Assembly (NCBI RefSeq): GCF_005818865.1
Contig: NZ_VBRY01000006.1
Span: forward strand, 157,672-221,671
Origin: Mariprofundus erugo
Lineage (GTDB): Bacteria > Pseudomonadota > Zetaproteobacteria > Mariprofundales > Mariprofundaceae
DNA length: 64,000 nt
Reading direction: 5' to 3'
This document shows positions 17,574 through 26,558 of this stretch, one piece after another. Made by a program: the position numbers and the translations under genes. The notes beneath the pieces were generated by a model that was given only the letters and a program-made list of their open reading frames with translations, ran no database searches and was not told the DNA's origin. The number at the start of each line of letters is the position of its first letter. The first letter of the stretch is position 1.

Positions 17574-17789
17574 ATGCGTTGCCCGGTTGTTTGCTTCATC
17601 ACATATCTCGCGATGGGTTTATGTGATCCTCACACGGGCTGATTTCTTCAGCCCCCCGAATACCTCGTTCCTGCAAGGCTCGCATGTATAGCCGGATGTT
17701 TCCAGCGGTTATTGTTAAGGAGATGCAGATTTATTCAGAGTATCCCTGACAGTGATTTTTCAACGATGGCATCGCAGCCGGCAGGTGAT

Positions 17790-18512
17790 TCAGCTGTTAC
17801 CTGCCAGCAATAACTCGGCACGGGCGAGGTCGGCCGGGGTGTCGACCCCGATACAGTGAAAGTCACCGACCGTCACCGCGATATCATAGCCATGATGCAG
17901 GACCCGCAACTGCTCAAGCTGCTCACTTTGCTCCGACTCACACGGAGTCAGGGCAGGATAGATCAGAAGAAACTCTTTGCGGTAGGCGTAAAGGCCGACA
18001 TGCTGAAGTGCATTTGCCTCGCCTGAGCGTGGAAAGGGGATCGCGGCACGGCTGAAATACATCGCCCGACCTTTGCCATTGGCAACGAGTTTGACGACAT
18101 TGGCATCATACAGGTCATCCGGATTACGCAGCGGGTGGGCCAGCGTTGCCATGGGCAGGAATGGATCGGATGTAAACGGGGTGACTACAGCCCTGATCGC
18201 GGCCGGATCGATCAGTGGCTCATCGCCCTGAACGTTGATGACGATATCGCACTCCATGTCGCGCACGGCTTCTGCCAGCCGGTTGCTGCCATTGGGGTGA
18301 TCGGCGCGGGTCATGCAGGCGATGGCACCGCAGTGGCGGGCAATATCGGCAATACGTGCATCATCGGTGGCGACAAACACCGGGCCGAGTTCGCTTGCCT
18401 GTGCCTTTTCGATCACATGCTCAATCATCGGGCGCCCGGCCAGCAAAGCCAGAGGCTTGCCGGGAAAACGGGTGGAGCCCATGCGGGCGGGAATACCAAT
18501 GGCGATTTTCAT
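17790..18512 (-). CDS. kdsB: 3-deoxy-manno-octulosonate cytidylyltransferase
   Basis: The 240-residue protein matches KdsB: IPARMGSTRFPGKPL at the N-terminus (nucleotide-binding loop), TRADHPNGSNRLAEA, NVQGDEPLI, and the C-terminal HCIGVDTPADL. It activates KDO with CTP to give CMP-KDO for lipid A-core assembly in the cytoplasm. ATG 18512 begins one base after the hldE-kinase stop, so the longer frame from 18566 is rejected. It is the last gene of the long minus-strand LPS run. Confidence 0.95.
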   Translation of the reverse strand: MKIAIGIPARMGSTRFPGKPLALLAGRPMIEHVIEKAQASELGPVFVATDDARIADIARHCGAIACMTRADHPNGSNRLAEAVRDMECDIVINVQGDEPLIDPAAIRAVVTPFTSDPFLPMATLAHPLRNPDDLYDANVVKLVANGKGRAMYFSRAAIPFPRSGEANALQHVGLYAYRKEFLLIYPALTPCESEQSEQLEQLRVLHHGYDIAVTVGDFHCIGVDTPADLARAELLLAGNS

Positions 18513-18513
18513 A

Positions 18514-19431
18514 TCAATGGGCCTCAATCTCTGCCCAGCTGGCCGTTGCCGTGCCGAGCTTGCCAACCACTACGCCGGCAGCGTGGTTGGCCAGTTTTGC
18601 TGCTGTCAGGGCATCATCACCACGGGCGAGACAGGCGGTGAAGACGGCAATCACTGTATCACCGGCACCGGTGACGTCGAAAACATCGCGGGCCGCCGTC
18701 GGAATATGATGGTGATGTTCGCCGTCAAACAGCGTCATTCCTTTTTCCGAACGGGTAATCAGCACATAGCGCAGCTCAAGCCGTTCATGCAGGGCACGGG
18801 CGATGGCTTCGACATGCTGGTCCTCATTGACAGCCTTCATGCCGGCCATTGCGGCAGCCTCCATCAGGTTCGGTGTAATCACCGTGGCGCCCTGATAGGC
18901 ATCGGTGTGAACGGGTTTCGGATCGATGGCAATAATGCGATCGCCAAGTTGTGCGATCAGCAGGCGGATAAAATCAGGGGTCAGTACCCCCTTGCCGTAA
19001 TCAGAGAGAATCACGGCCGTGGCATCGGCCTGCAGCGACTCCACACTGGCAAGCAGACGCTGGTGGGTTTCCGGCTGTGCCGGGGCAACCCATTCCCGAT
19101 CATAACGTACGACCTGCTGGTGGCGTGCAATGATGCGTGTTTTGATGGCGGTCGGCCGGTCATTTGTTTTGGTGATGACGCCGCGATTGTCCGAATCCAT
19201 CCCGGTTAACTGCTCATGAACCCAGCGCCCGGGCTCATCATCGCCGACGATACCGAACATGGCCGATGCCGTATCCAGTGCATGCAGGTTGCGCACCACA
19301 TTGGCCGAGCCTCCCAGTCTGCGGTCAATGCGATCAACCGAGACAACAGGAACCGGTGCCTCAGGCGAAATGCGTGATACATCGCCCCAGATAAATTCAT
19401 CTACAATGATATCGCCAATCACCAGAATCAC
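18514..19431 (-). CDS. hldA: D-glycero-beta-D-manno-heptose-7-phosphate kinase (HldE kinase domain only)
   Basis: A ribokinase-family protein of about 305 residues matching the N-terminal half of E. coli HldE: VIGDIIVDEFIWGDVSRISPE near the start, GGSANVVRNL, and the anion-hole motif DVTGAGDTV near the end. It phosphorylates heptose 7-phosphate at O-1 for ADP-heptose synthesis. The adenylyltransferase half is absent, so a separate HldC is expected elsewhere. The GTG start at 19431 has a GAGAGGG site and lies 31 bases after the aminotransferase stop; longer starts inside the upstream gene are less likely. Confidence 0.9.
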   Translation of the reverse strand: MILVIGDIIVDEFIWGDVSRISPEAPVPVVSVDRIDRRLGGSANVVRNLHALDTASAMFGIVGDDEPGRWVHEQLTGMDSDNRGVITKTNDRPTAIKTRIIARHQQVVRYDREWVAPAQPETHQRLLASVESLQADATAVILSDYGKGVLTPDFIRLLIAQLGDRIIAIDPKPVHTDAYQGATVITPNLMEAAAMAGMKAVNEDQHVEAIARALHERLELRYVLITRSEKGMTLFDGEHHHHIPTAARDVFDVTGAGDTVIAVFTACLARGDDALTAAKLANHAAGVVVGKLGTATASWAEIEAH

Positions 19432-19462
19432 GTTCAATTCCCTCTCGTTGTCAGGTTCGCTA

Positions 19463-20590
19463 TCATGGTTGCAGTGCAGCAAGTGCGCAATCGATGACAT
19501 ATGATTGCCGGTTTTCAAGTTCGGGCCACAAGGGCAGGCGCACCAGCCGGTCGGCAAGTTGCTCTGTGTGGGGCAGGTCGCCGTGGGTGCGGCAGAATTT
19601 CAGTCCGGCCGGAGCAAGGTGCAGCGGCACATAGTGGAAAACACTCATGATATCTGCCTGTTTAAGTGCGCTGATAAACGTCGTGCGTTCGTCCAGAGAG
19701 CTCAGCAGCAGGTAATACATATGGGCGTTGTGGCGGCACTGCTGCGGGATCACGGGGCGGCGAATGATGCCAGCCTGCTCAAGTGGTTCGAACGCTTCGT
19801 GATAGCGTTGCCAGATGGCCAGGCGCCGATCGGTAATGGCCTCGGCGTGTTCGAGCTGGGCCCAGAGGAATGCGGCGATCAACTCTCCCGGCAAATAGGA
19901 TGAGCCGATATCCACCCAGGTATATTTATCCACTTCACCGCGAAAAAAACTGCTGCGATTGGTGCCTTTTTCCCACAGGATTTCAGCCCGTTCGGCAAAG
20001 CGCTCATCATTGATCAGCAGTGCACCGCCTTCACCTGAAATCACATTTTTCGTCTCGTGAAAACTGAAGGCAGCCAGGTGGCCTATGCTGCCCAGTGCGC
20101 GCCCCTTGTAGTCGGACATCACCCCCTGAGCGGCATCTTCAATGACAAACAGCCCATGACGAGCGGCAATAGCCATGACCTCATCCATTTCACAGCCGAC
20201 GCCGGCATAATGAACGACACAGATGGCACGGGTTTTTGAGGTGATGGCGGCCTCAATCAATTGCTCATCGATATTCAGTGTATCCGGGTGGATATCGACA
20301 AAAACAGGGATGGCTCCCCGCAGCACAAAGGCGTTGGCCGTGGAGACGAAGGTATAGGAGGGCATGATCACTTCATCGCCGGGTGCAAGATCCAGCAGCA
20401 GGGCAGCCATCTCCAGTGCTGCCGTGCAGGAGTGGGTCAGCAGTACCTTGCGGGCACCGGTTTTCTGCTCAAGCCAGCGCTGACACTTTTTTGTGAACGG
20501 GCCATTGCCGGCCAGTTGGCCGTTGGCATGTGCCTCCAGCATATGCGCCGTTTCCTCGCCGGTCATGTAGGGCTTGTTAAATGGAATCAA
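19463..20590 (-). CDS. wecE: dTDP-4-amino-4,6-dideoxygalactose transaminase (WecE-like)
   Basis: The 375-residue PLP aminotransferase belongs to the DegT/DnrJ/EryC1 family. The N-terminus MIPFNKPYMTGEE and the WEKGTNRSSFFRG segment are typical of WecE/RffA. The PLP lysine is Lys181 in SFHETKN, with GEGGALL following. It would convert dTDP-4-keto-6-deoxyglucose plus glutamate to dTDP-Fuc4N. The start overlaps the GT-C gene stop by four bases. The neighbouring WecD-like acetyltransferase makes dTDP-Fuc4NAc the likely product. Confidence 0.88.
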   Translation of the reverse strand: MIPFNKPYMTGEETAHMLEAHANGQLAGNGPFTKKCQRWLEQKTGARKVLLTHSCTAALEMAALLLDLAPGDEVIMPSYTFVSTANAFVLRGAIPVFVDIHPDTLNIDEQLIEAAITSKTRAICVVHYAGVGCEMDEVMAIAARHGLFVIEDAAQGVMSDYKGRALGSIGHLAAFSFHETKNVISGEGGALLINDERFAERAEILWEKGTNRSSFFRGEVDKYTWVDIGSSYLPGELIAAFLWAQLEHAEAITDRRLAIWQRYHEAFEPLEQAGIIRRPVIPQQCRHNAHMYYLLLSSLDERTTFISALKQADIMSVFHYVPLHLAPAGLKFCRTHGDLPHTEQLADRLVRLPLWPELENRQSYVIDCALAALQP

Positions 20591-22011
20591 GGTGTTGCTC
20601 CTGTAGATGCCCGGCTGCCTGCATGACGGTAGAGGTAGACATGATCACCGCGCAGTCGCCAGGACTTGATCAGCTGCCCCAGTGCCGGAGTTTCCACCTC
20701 TGCCAGAATGTAGACGGTCTTCTCACTGCCACTATACCAGGTGACCGGAGGGCGCTGCTGACGCCATACATCGATATAGGCGGCAATGGCGAGACCGGTA
20801 GCCACATCATTCTGTGTTAACAGCGGGGCATCATCGGTCATGCGCATGATCTCTTCAGCCACTGCCTTGACATCCCGCTCCGGACGCCAGTCCTTGATAT
20901 AGGGCAGTACGGCAAGGCTGTAAGGGATTTTAAGAATCACCAGCAGTGTCAGTAACAGCAGGGACTGGCGTAGTCGTAAGGCATCCAGTTGCAGGGTCAT
21001 CCCTGTCAGCAGCAGGGCAACCAGTCCGTACAATGGCACCAGATAGCGAGGGGTGGCACCGGCCGAGATCCAGAACGGCAGGAAACAGATCAACAGCACC
21101 AGCGCAAGCGTGGTCAGCGTGTGATCGAGGTGCAGGCGGTATTTGTGACGCATCCACAGCCAGGCAAGAAACAGGGAGAGCGGCAGGGCGCGAAAGAGGA
21201 AGACAAACGGAAAGCTCAGCCAGTGACCGATAAAGGCGAGGATGCCATAGCCGGTATAGTTTCGGATCACATCATTGATCGTAGTGGTGGCGGTATTATT
21301 GCCAGCCGGGACGACATAGGCCTGCCACAGGATCGGGACCGAGAGGGTGAGCAGACCCGCGATCAGAAACAGCGGTTTCTTCAGCAGTGACCACTGCTGC
21401 ATACGCCAGATCAGAACCAGGCCCGCGGCGCCGAAAAGGGCGTAGGCGGTGATGTTTTTGGTCATGAATGCCATGGAAATCAGCAACAGCGAAAGCAGGA
21501 ACCAGCTGATTTTTTCATCATGGATGGCGCGCCAGAGTGCGGTGATGGCGGAGAAGATAAACAGTCCGAAGGTTGCATCGACATAGCCCAGCCAGCCATA
21601 CCAGAATGCAACCTCACCCAGCGTCAGATAGACAAGGGCGCAAAACCAGCCGGCATGCGGGTGTGAGCGGTGGAACAACCAGTGGCCAAACAGGCCGGCC
21701 GTCAGCGCGGTCAGCCAGGTGGCAATGACCGAGACAAGGCGTACGGCAATGTCGACATGTTCCCAGCCGATCAGATTGCTGATCGCCATGACCGGCCAGT
21801 GCCAGAGCGGTGAATGAGGCCAGATCATGCCGACAATCGACGGGTGCAGCCAGTCATGGCGCACATACATCTCATAGGATTTGATCGCCATCAGTCCCTC
21901 TTCACCGACATATTGCATCACAGGCAGCGGCAATAACATCAATACAGCTGCCGAGAGAGTCAGCAACTGAAGAAGTTTGAGGGTAGGGGAGAATTTATCG
22001 GCGATATTCAA
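20587..22011 (-). CDS. GT-C glycosyltransferase, ArnT/PMT-like
   Basis: A 474-residue protein with about 11-12 hydrophobic helices and an acidic pair in the first periplasmic loop (GEEGLMAIK, near residue 36), the arrangement of ArnT and PMT-family transferases that use lipid-linked sugars. A C-terminal soluble portion follows (about 370-474). It probably transfers a sugar from undecaprenyl phosphate to LPS or another envelope glycan in the periplasm. The donor is likely made by the adjacent WecE-like, WecD-like and DPM/ArnC-like proteins (inference). Confidence 0.78.
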   Translation of the reverse strand: MNIADKFSPTLKLLQLLTLSAAVLMLLPLPVMQYVGEEGLMAIKSYEMYVRHDWLHPSIVGMIWPHSPLWHWPVMAISNLIGWEHVDIAVRLVSVIATWLTALTAGLFGHWLFHRSHPHAGWFCALVYLTLGEVAFWYGWLGYVDATFGLFIFSAITALWRAIHDEKISWFLLSLLLISMAFMTKNITAYALFGAAGLVLIWRMQQWSLLKKPLFLIAGLLTLSVPILWQAYVVPAGNNTATTTINDVIRNYTGYGILAFIGHWLSFPFVFLFRALPLSLFLAWLWMRHKYRLHLDHTLTTLALVLLICFLPFWISAGATPRYLVPLYGLVALLLTGMTLQLDALRLRQSLLLLTLLVILKIPYSLAVLPYIKDWRPERDVKAVAEEIMRMTDDAPLLTQNDVATGLAIAAYIDVWRQQRPPVTWYSGSEKTVYILAEVETPALGQLIKSWRLRGDHVYLYRHAGSRASTGATP

Positions 22012-22691
22012 TCGGATGATCGTGTGAGTCGGTGATAGATGTCTGTTGCATGGCAGAAACGAAAGCCCAGTGATGCATAGAGATTCAGTACGGCAAGATT
22101 GGCAGCGGAAACAGAGCTGCGAATTTCAGATGCACCGGAAAGAAACAGATGGTCACATACATTCGACCAGAAATATTTTGCCAGGCCCTGTCCGCGATAT
22201 TCGCGGGCGATGGCATGCAGCAGCAGATTGCCCTGATGGTGGGCAATGAAGCCGGCAAGGTTTGAGTTGTAATAGAGAGCGAATACCTCATTCTCGCAGT
22301 GCATCTGGCTCAGCCACTGCCGATAACGCTGGTCTGCGGCAGCACCGGCGAGCATAAAGTCGCGATGAAAGCGACCGTGCAGAAAGGTGTGATCACACAT
22401 GGGTAGCAACTCATCCAGTGGCGTATCTGTGCGGACTGAGCAATCGGCATGTTGGTGCGGGGTGAATCGATCCGCCCTGCACACCGGCTCGATCAGTGTG
22501 TCAGTGTAGTAGAAGCCGTATTTCTGCAGCAGCTCCTTGTTGGCGAGCGGATCCACCTTGATGGTGTAATGGCCCGTGACGCTGGCTGCGATGGCCAGCG
22601 GCTCTTCTGCATATGCGGTGATTTCAAAGCACGGGATGCCGAAAACCTTTGTATCCCATGGCGTGGGGGATATGTGGTTATGCATGATCAT
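22008..22691 (-). CDS. GNAT acetyltransferase, WecD-like
   Basis: A protein of about 227 residues. The N-terminal PWDTKVFGIPCFEI resembles the W-[DE]-x2-F-F-G opening of WecD (dTDP-fucosamine acetyltransferase). The C-terminal half holds the GNAT acetyl-CoA motif AIAREYRGQGLAKYF and NLAVLNLYASLGF. It would N-acetylate dTDP-Fuc4N made by the adjacent WecE-like enzyme. ATG 22691 or 22685 overlaps the end of the glycosyltransferase gene; the longer frame from 22817 lies inside that gene. Confidence 0.75.
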   Translation of the reverse strand: MIMHNHISPTPWDTKVFGIPCFEITAYAEEPLAIAASVTGHYTIKVDPLANKELLQKYGFYYTDTLIEPVCRADRFTPHQHADCSVRTDTPLDELLPMCDHTFLHGRFHRDFMLAGAAADQRYRQWLSQMHCENEVFALYYNSNLAGFIAHHQGNLLLHAIAREYRGQGLAKYFWSNVCDHLFLSGASEIRSSVSAANLAVLNLYASLGFRFCHATDIYHRLTRSSD

Positions 22692-23610
22692 CGAATGTTT
22701 GGTGGTTAATGATATAAAGGGGACGCTTTTTCGTTTCATCAAAGGTTTTGCCCAGGTAAATGCCGATAATACCCAGGTTGGCAATGATGATGCCACCAAG
22801 AAAATAGATTGAAACAATCAGGCTGCTCCAGCCCATGATCGGGTTATTGTAGAGCAGTGCATAGGTAAACAGACCGATGCCGATCATAAAAGCCAGTGCA
22901 GCAATGGTAAAACCGAGTTTGATCGACATGCGCAGTGGCTTATCCGAGTAGGCGATAATGGTATCGGTTGCCAGGCTGACCAGTTTACGGAACGTGTAGG
23001 TTGATTCGCCGGCAAAGCGGCTGCCATGTTCCACATCGATTTTTGCAGCAGGGAAGCCCATCCAGTCGACCATGCCGGGAAGAAAACGAAGGTTTTCACG
23101 CATGTTCCGGCAGTTTTTTACAATTTTGGCCGACATGATGCGAAAGTTTCCGACCGCCGGATCGTAGTCCATGCCGGTCAGATAGTTAAACAACCGGTAA
23201 AATAGCACCGATGAAAGTTTCTTTTCGGCCCTGTCCTTACGGTGTGTGCGGCGTGCCAGTACCAGATCAAACCCCTCCTGTGCTTTTGCATAGAGGCGGG
23301 GAATCTCTTCCGGTGCATCCTGAAGGTCACAATCCATGACCACGACCCATTGTCCGCTGCAGTAATCAAGCCCCGCTGTGATGCCATAGTGCTGGCCGAA
23401 GTTGCGGGAAAACTGCAGCCCTTTGATACGCGGATCCGCTTCTGCCAGCTCCTGGATGATCTCCCATGAGCGATCACCGCCGCAGTCTTCGATCAGCAGG
23501 CATTCAAAATCGGTGGTGATCTGCTCCAGTGCGCTTTTTAGTCGCCGATAGAGTTCATGCAGGCAGCCTTCTGCCTTATATACCGGAATGACGACGGAGA
23601 GATGGGTCAT
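22678..23610 (-). CDS. GT2 glycosyltransferase, DPM1/ArnC-like, membrane-anchored
   Basis: The 310-residue protein opens with the GT-A fold (LSVVIPVYKAEGCL), then the metal-binding DCDLQDAPEEIP and the QFSRNFGQHYGITAG motif. Two TM helices near residues 230-255 and 265-290 anchor it. This is the layout of dolichyl/undecaprenyl-phosphate sugar transferases such as ArnC. It likely loads a nucleotide sugar onto undecaprenyl phosphate at the inner membrane. Its neighbours suggest an amino-sugar donor. It overlaps the GNAT gene. Confidence 0.85.
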   Translation of the reverse strand: MTHLSVVIPVYKAEGCLHELYRRLKSALEQITTDFECLLIEDCGGDRSWEIIQELAEADPRIKGLQFSRNFGQHYGITAGLDYCSGQWVVVMDCDLQDAPEEIPRLYAKAQEGFDLVLARRTHRKDRAEKKLSSVLFYRLFNYLTGMDYDPAVGNFRIMSAKIVKNCRNMRENLRFLPGMVDWMGFPAAKIDVEHGSRFAGESTYTFRKLVSLATDTIIAYSDKPLRMSIKLGFTIAALAFMIGIGLFTYALLYNNPIMGWSSLIVSIYFLGGIIIANLGIIGIYLGKTFDETKKRPLYIINHQTFDDHA

Positions 23611-23641
23611 GCGGCAAGCCTATCATACGCCCGGCGGATTG

Positions 23642-24280
23642 CTAAAGCGTTTGGGGGTCGCTGTTCTGGCACTCCAGAATACAGTGGGAGTAGGGAATGC
23701 GCAGCATGTCGTGCCGGATCATCGTATTGACCCGGGCAAACTGCTGACTGGCCAGGCTGCTGTAGTGTTCAGGGCTGCGGATGCACTGGCCCCGATCCTT
23801 GCTGATGATCCATTTTGCCATGCTGTTTTGCCCTGCGACATAGGTGGGATCGATGGTCAACAGCTTGCCGCCGGGTGCAAGGGCATGGCTTGCCAGCTGG
23901 AAGAGCATGCCGGCTTCGTCATCGCCCAGATGGTGTAAAAGTCCGAAGGCCAGAACGAGATCAAAACTGCCCAGCTCATCAAGTGTCGCCTCTCTGACGA
24001 GTTCGGCCCGGAATGTGCCTCTGTTGCCGAACAGGCGCACTGCCTGCTGGATATAAGCCTCCGATGCATCAAAACCATGATAGTCAATTGCGGTTGGCAG
24101 GTGCCGGAGGATTTCAGCGGTACCGCATCCGATATCAAGCATGCGATAGCGGTTTTGAGCGGGGAAGTAGTCTTGTACCAGTATATGACGGGCTTTTTCA
24201 GCTCCAACCATGCGTTGCGCCAGATTGTAGATCAGCGCACTGGAAAATATGGCCCGGAAGCCTGTGACCTTTTGTGCCAT
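23642..24280 (-). CDS. Class I SAM-dependent methyltransferase
   Basis: A 212-residue Rossmann methyltransferase with motif I MLDIGCGTAEIL, an acidic ribose-binding segment (HGFDASEAYI), and motif IV FDLVLAFGLLHHL. The target is unknown; the location in the LPS cluster suggests a sugar or lipid. The start overlaps the stop of the next upstream gene in a TGATG junction, so the two methyltransferases are co-translated. Confidence 0.82.
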   Translation of the reverse strand: MAQKVTGFRAIFSSALIYNLAQRMVGAEKARHILVQDYFPAQNRYRMLDIGCGTAEILRHLPTAIDYHGFDASEAYIQQAVRLFGNRGTFRAELVREATLDELGSFDLVLAFGLLHHLGDDEAGMLFQLASHALAPGGKLLTIDPTYVAGQNSMAKWIISKDRGQCIRSPEHYSSLASQQFARVNTMIRHDMLRIPYSHCILECQNSDPQTL

Positions 24281-25140
24281 CAGTTCAGCCTTTTTGGGGT
24301 GATATGGACAATCATGGGGGTCGCCAGTGACGGGGGAATATAGCGGAACAGTGTTCCGATTCCTGAGCGCATCAACAGTCGGGCGATGGTGGCGACAGCT
24401 CCCTGATGACGGGTTTCAAACAGTGGATCATCCTCAATGCGTTTGAGGGCCTTGTAGAGCAGTGCTTTTTCAAAGGTGCAGGAGAGCTCGTGTTGTTTGC
24501 CGTAATGAGCTACTTCCCTGCAGGTAATAAAATTCAGGGAGTCCCATATCTCTGTATCATCTCTGTTACCGAGAAAGAGCCATTTGCTAAATTTCCGCAA
24601 GTGTCTGAAGACAGGTACCCCGTAATGAGGCTCATAGGGAACAGTGTAATTGGGGCACGCATGCAGCATCTTGCCCTGATCACTTAATACCCCGCCCATG
24701 GCAGTCAGCGCTGCCGGCCAGTCGGGGATATGCTCGATGACATTATTACTGAAAATCAGGTCAAAGTGGCCATCAGCAGTCGTCAGTGCTTGAGCCGGCT
24801 TCTCCAGTACGGTCAGCATGCTGTCGCTGTAATGGTTGAGTATGGCTCTCTTTAACTGCTCAAACAGGCCGAACCCCCCCATGGCCGGCTCAAGGGCCGT
24901 GATCTGATAGCCCTGCTGTTTGAGAAACAGGCTGGTCAGGCAGAGTCCTGCCCCTACCTCAAGCAGGCGCAGCGCCGGTGTCAGGTGCGGTTGAATCAGT
25001 GCCACAGTGACTCTTGATTCGTTTGCATAGGTGAGCAGTCTCTCTTTGATGTTCTCCGCATCCAGCCCGTTGTCAGCGGAAAATTCACGAGCAAGCTGAT
25101 CATAGGGCAGGGTCTTGAGAAAGTGATCCAGTTCGGCCAT
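24280..25140 (-). CDS. Class I SAM-dependent methyltransferase
   Basis: A 286-residue protein with a methyltransferase core: LRLLEVGAGLCLTSLFL (SAM loop), ITALEPAM, and FDLIFSNNVIEHIPD (motif IV). A C-terminal extension of about 90 residues includes basic and aromatic segments. The substrate is unknown; O-methylation of a glycan or lipid precursor is plausible from context. It is the first gene after the probable MITE, so it may need its own promoter there. Confidence 0.8.
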   Translation of the reverse strand: MAELDHFLKTLPYDQLAREFSADNGLDAENIKERLLTYANESRVTVALIQPHLTPALRLLEVGAGLCLTSLFLKQQGYQITALEPAMGGFGLFEQLKRAILNHYSDSMLTVLEKPAQALTTADGHFDLIFSNNVIEHIPDWPAALTAMGGVLSDQGKMLHACPNYTVPYEPHYGVPVFRHLRKFSKWLFLGNRDDTEIWDSLNFITCREVAHYGKQHELSCTFEKALLYKALKRIEDDPLFETRHQGAVATIARLLMRSGIGTLFRYIPPSLATPMIVHITPKRLN

Positions 25141-25511
25141 CAGTGCGCTGCTATGTGATTCTGTTGTGATGACCGCTACTCCTGTTTGAACGTTTACATG
25201 TCCTCATGTCGGGCCATGGTCGGGCGATACTAGGAGCCTGTCGTACTTAAGCAATCCGTAGCGAGCAGGTGGGATGGCGAGGCAAAAATATTCCGGGATT
25301 GAGGAGCATAGTGGTGACTATGCGACAAAAGCCCGGGGCATTTTGGGCCGCTATCCCTGCCGCGCAGTAGGTTTGAGTTAAGTCCGACAGACTCCCGGGA
25401 GCCTGAGGGACTTTGGCAATGCATGGTGAGCCGAAGAAATTTGCCACTGAACGTCATTTTTCGCTGTTTGCAGGCTGTTTCCGCAGCAGGTCTGCGGGGC
25501 TTGAGTGGAAG
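25141..25511. other. 371-base gap inside the LPS run
   Basis: No gene is supported. The stretch holds the MITE-like element at 25232-25396, including a small GCATAGT/ACTATGC hairpin at 25306-25323, and a GC-rich tail. Short frames on either strand have no family features. Confidence 0.6.
25232..25396. mobile_element. Probable MITE (non-autonomous inverted-repeat element)
   Basis: Terminal inverted repeats AGGAGCCTGTCGTACTTAA (25232-25250) and its imperfect complement at 25378-25396 match at 16 of 19 positions. They bound 165 bases with no coding capacity and an internal hairpin. The repeats resemble IS-type ends, but no transposase is present. No clear target-site duplication was identified. 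It separates two blocks of an otherwise overlapping gene run. Confidence 0.55.
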
Positions 25512-26558
25512 TTATCGCTGCAGTTGCTGATAACAGCGTAACTGCTCCTTTGCCACATCGCGCCAGCTGCGCATGGCGGGCTCACATGTCGTACCCAGCA
25601 GCTCCAGTGTGGCCTGGGCCCAGGAGGCCACTGGCGCATCCTCCTGCATCACTGCAGATGGGGGGAGCTCACAGGCGATACCGCATGCATCCGACACCAG
25701 CACAGGTACGCCGGCTGCCCGTGCTTCCGCGATCACCATGCCATAGGGCTCCTGACGGGCCGGATGCAGCAGCAGATCAAAGCGGGCATAAAGCGGGGTG
25801 CTGTCGGTCTGCCCAAGCAATTGATAGCCGCCAGTCCAGCCGGTAAACAGATGTTCGATCTCGGCCGGTTGCGGACCTGCGACCATCATCTTCAGGTCCG
25901 GACGCGTTTTCCGTGCGGCAGCGACAATGGCTACGGCGGTATCAAGCCCTTTGCGACGCCACTCCTTGCCGACAAAGCCGATGATGCCGCCGTTTTCAGC
26001 GATATTCCGCGGTGGTCTTGGCGGAATATCGCCAACGCCCGGTGCCACAGGGGCAACCATGCGGGAGCCGATGCACGGATAATGGCTGGTAAGTGCCTCA
26101 CCGATCATGAATGAGTTTGGCACTACCGCTTGTACCTGAGGCGCGCATACCTCACGCTTCTCAAGCCACAGGTTGACGGCAATGCGCAGCGACAGCCTTT
26201 TCCACCACGGCTTGCTGCGTACAGCCGCAAAAGGGGGGCCATGAAATGTGGTGACATGATGAACGGCTGTTCTCTCATGACTGTGGATGATGCGTTGCGG
26301 GTCCGGATGATCTGTCACCCAGCGGGAAACGCGGCGGGAAAAGCGCAGGTGTGCCAGCCAGCGGGGTTTGGCGGTTACCGTACCAAGCTCAATGACGCGA
26401 ACCCCCTGAGGGGGGGCGTCGGCATAGAGTGCCTCGCACAGCACGGTAACATCGTGGCCCATGCCCGCCAGCTCGCGACTTAGTTCCCACACGTAACGCT
26501 CCATGCCGCCGACAGGGCCGTAACGACGTACCACCTGTAACAGGTTCATCGGGGTCAT
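25512..26558 (-). CDS. GT4 family glycosyltransferase
   Basis: The 348-residue protein has a GT-B fold. The N-terminal LLQVVRRYGPVGGMERYVWE motif is the usual Gly-Gly acceptor-side loop. The C-terminal donor domain has VGKEWRRKGLDTAVAI and the EPYGMVIAEARAAGVPV segment with the E-x7-E donor motif. It is a retaining transferase of the LPS/capsule type, with unknown sugar. ATG 26558 overlaps the upstream gene as ATGA; the longer frame from 26708 lies inside that gene. Confidence 0.85.
   Translation of the reverse strand: MTPMNLLQVVRRYGPVGGMERYVWELSRELAGMGHDVTVLCEALYADAPPQGVRVIELGTVTAKPRWLAHLRFSRRVSRWVTDHPDPQRIIHSHERTAVHHVTTFHGPPFAAVRSKPWWKRLSLRIAVNLWLEKREVCAPQVQAVVPNSFMIGEALTSHYPCIGSRMVAPVAPGVGDIPPRPPRNIAENGGIIGFVGKEWRRKGLDTAVAIVAAARKTRPDLKMMVAGPQPAEIEHLFTGWTGGYQLLGQTDSTPLYARFDLLLHPARQEPYGMVIAEARAAGVPVLVSDACGIACELPPSAVMQEDAPVASWAQATLELLGTTCEPAMRSWRDVAKEQLRCYQQLQR

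Noticed and set aside
17608..17636. TGTGA..TCACA-like and ATCACATA/TATGTGAT inverted repeats as a CRP site
   Set aside because: The spacing between the TGTGA and TCACA halves is three bases instead of six, and the other pair is too far apart.
18313..19209. 298-residue plus-strand open frame across kdsB and the heptose kinase
   Set aside because: Antisense to two well-supported genes; no recognisable motif.
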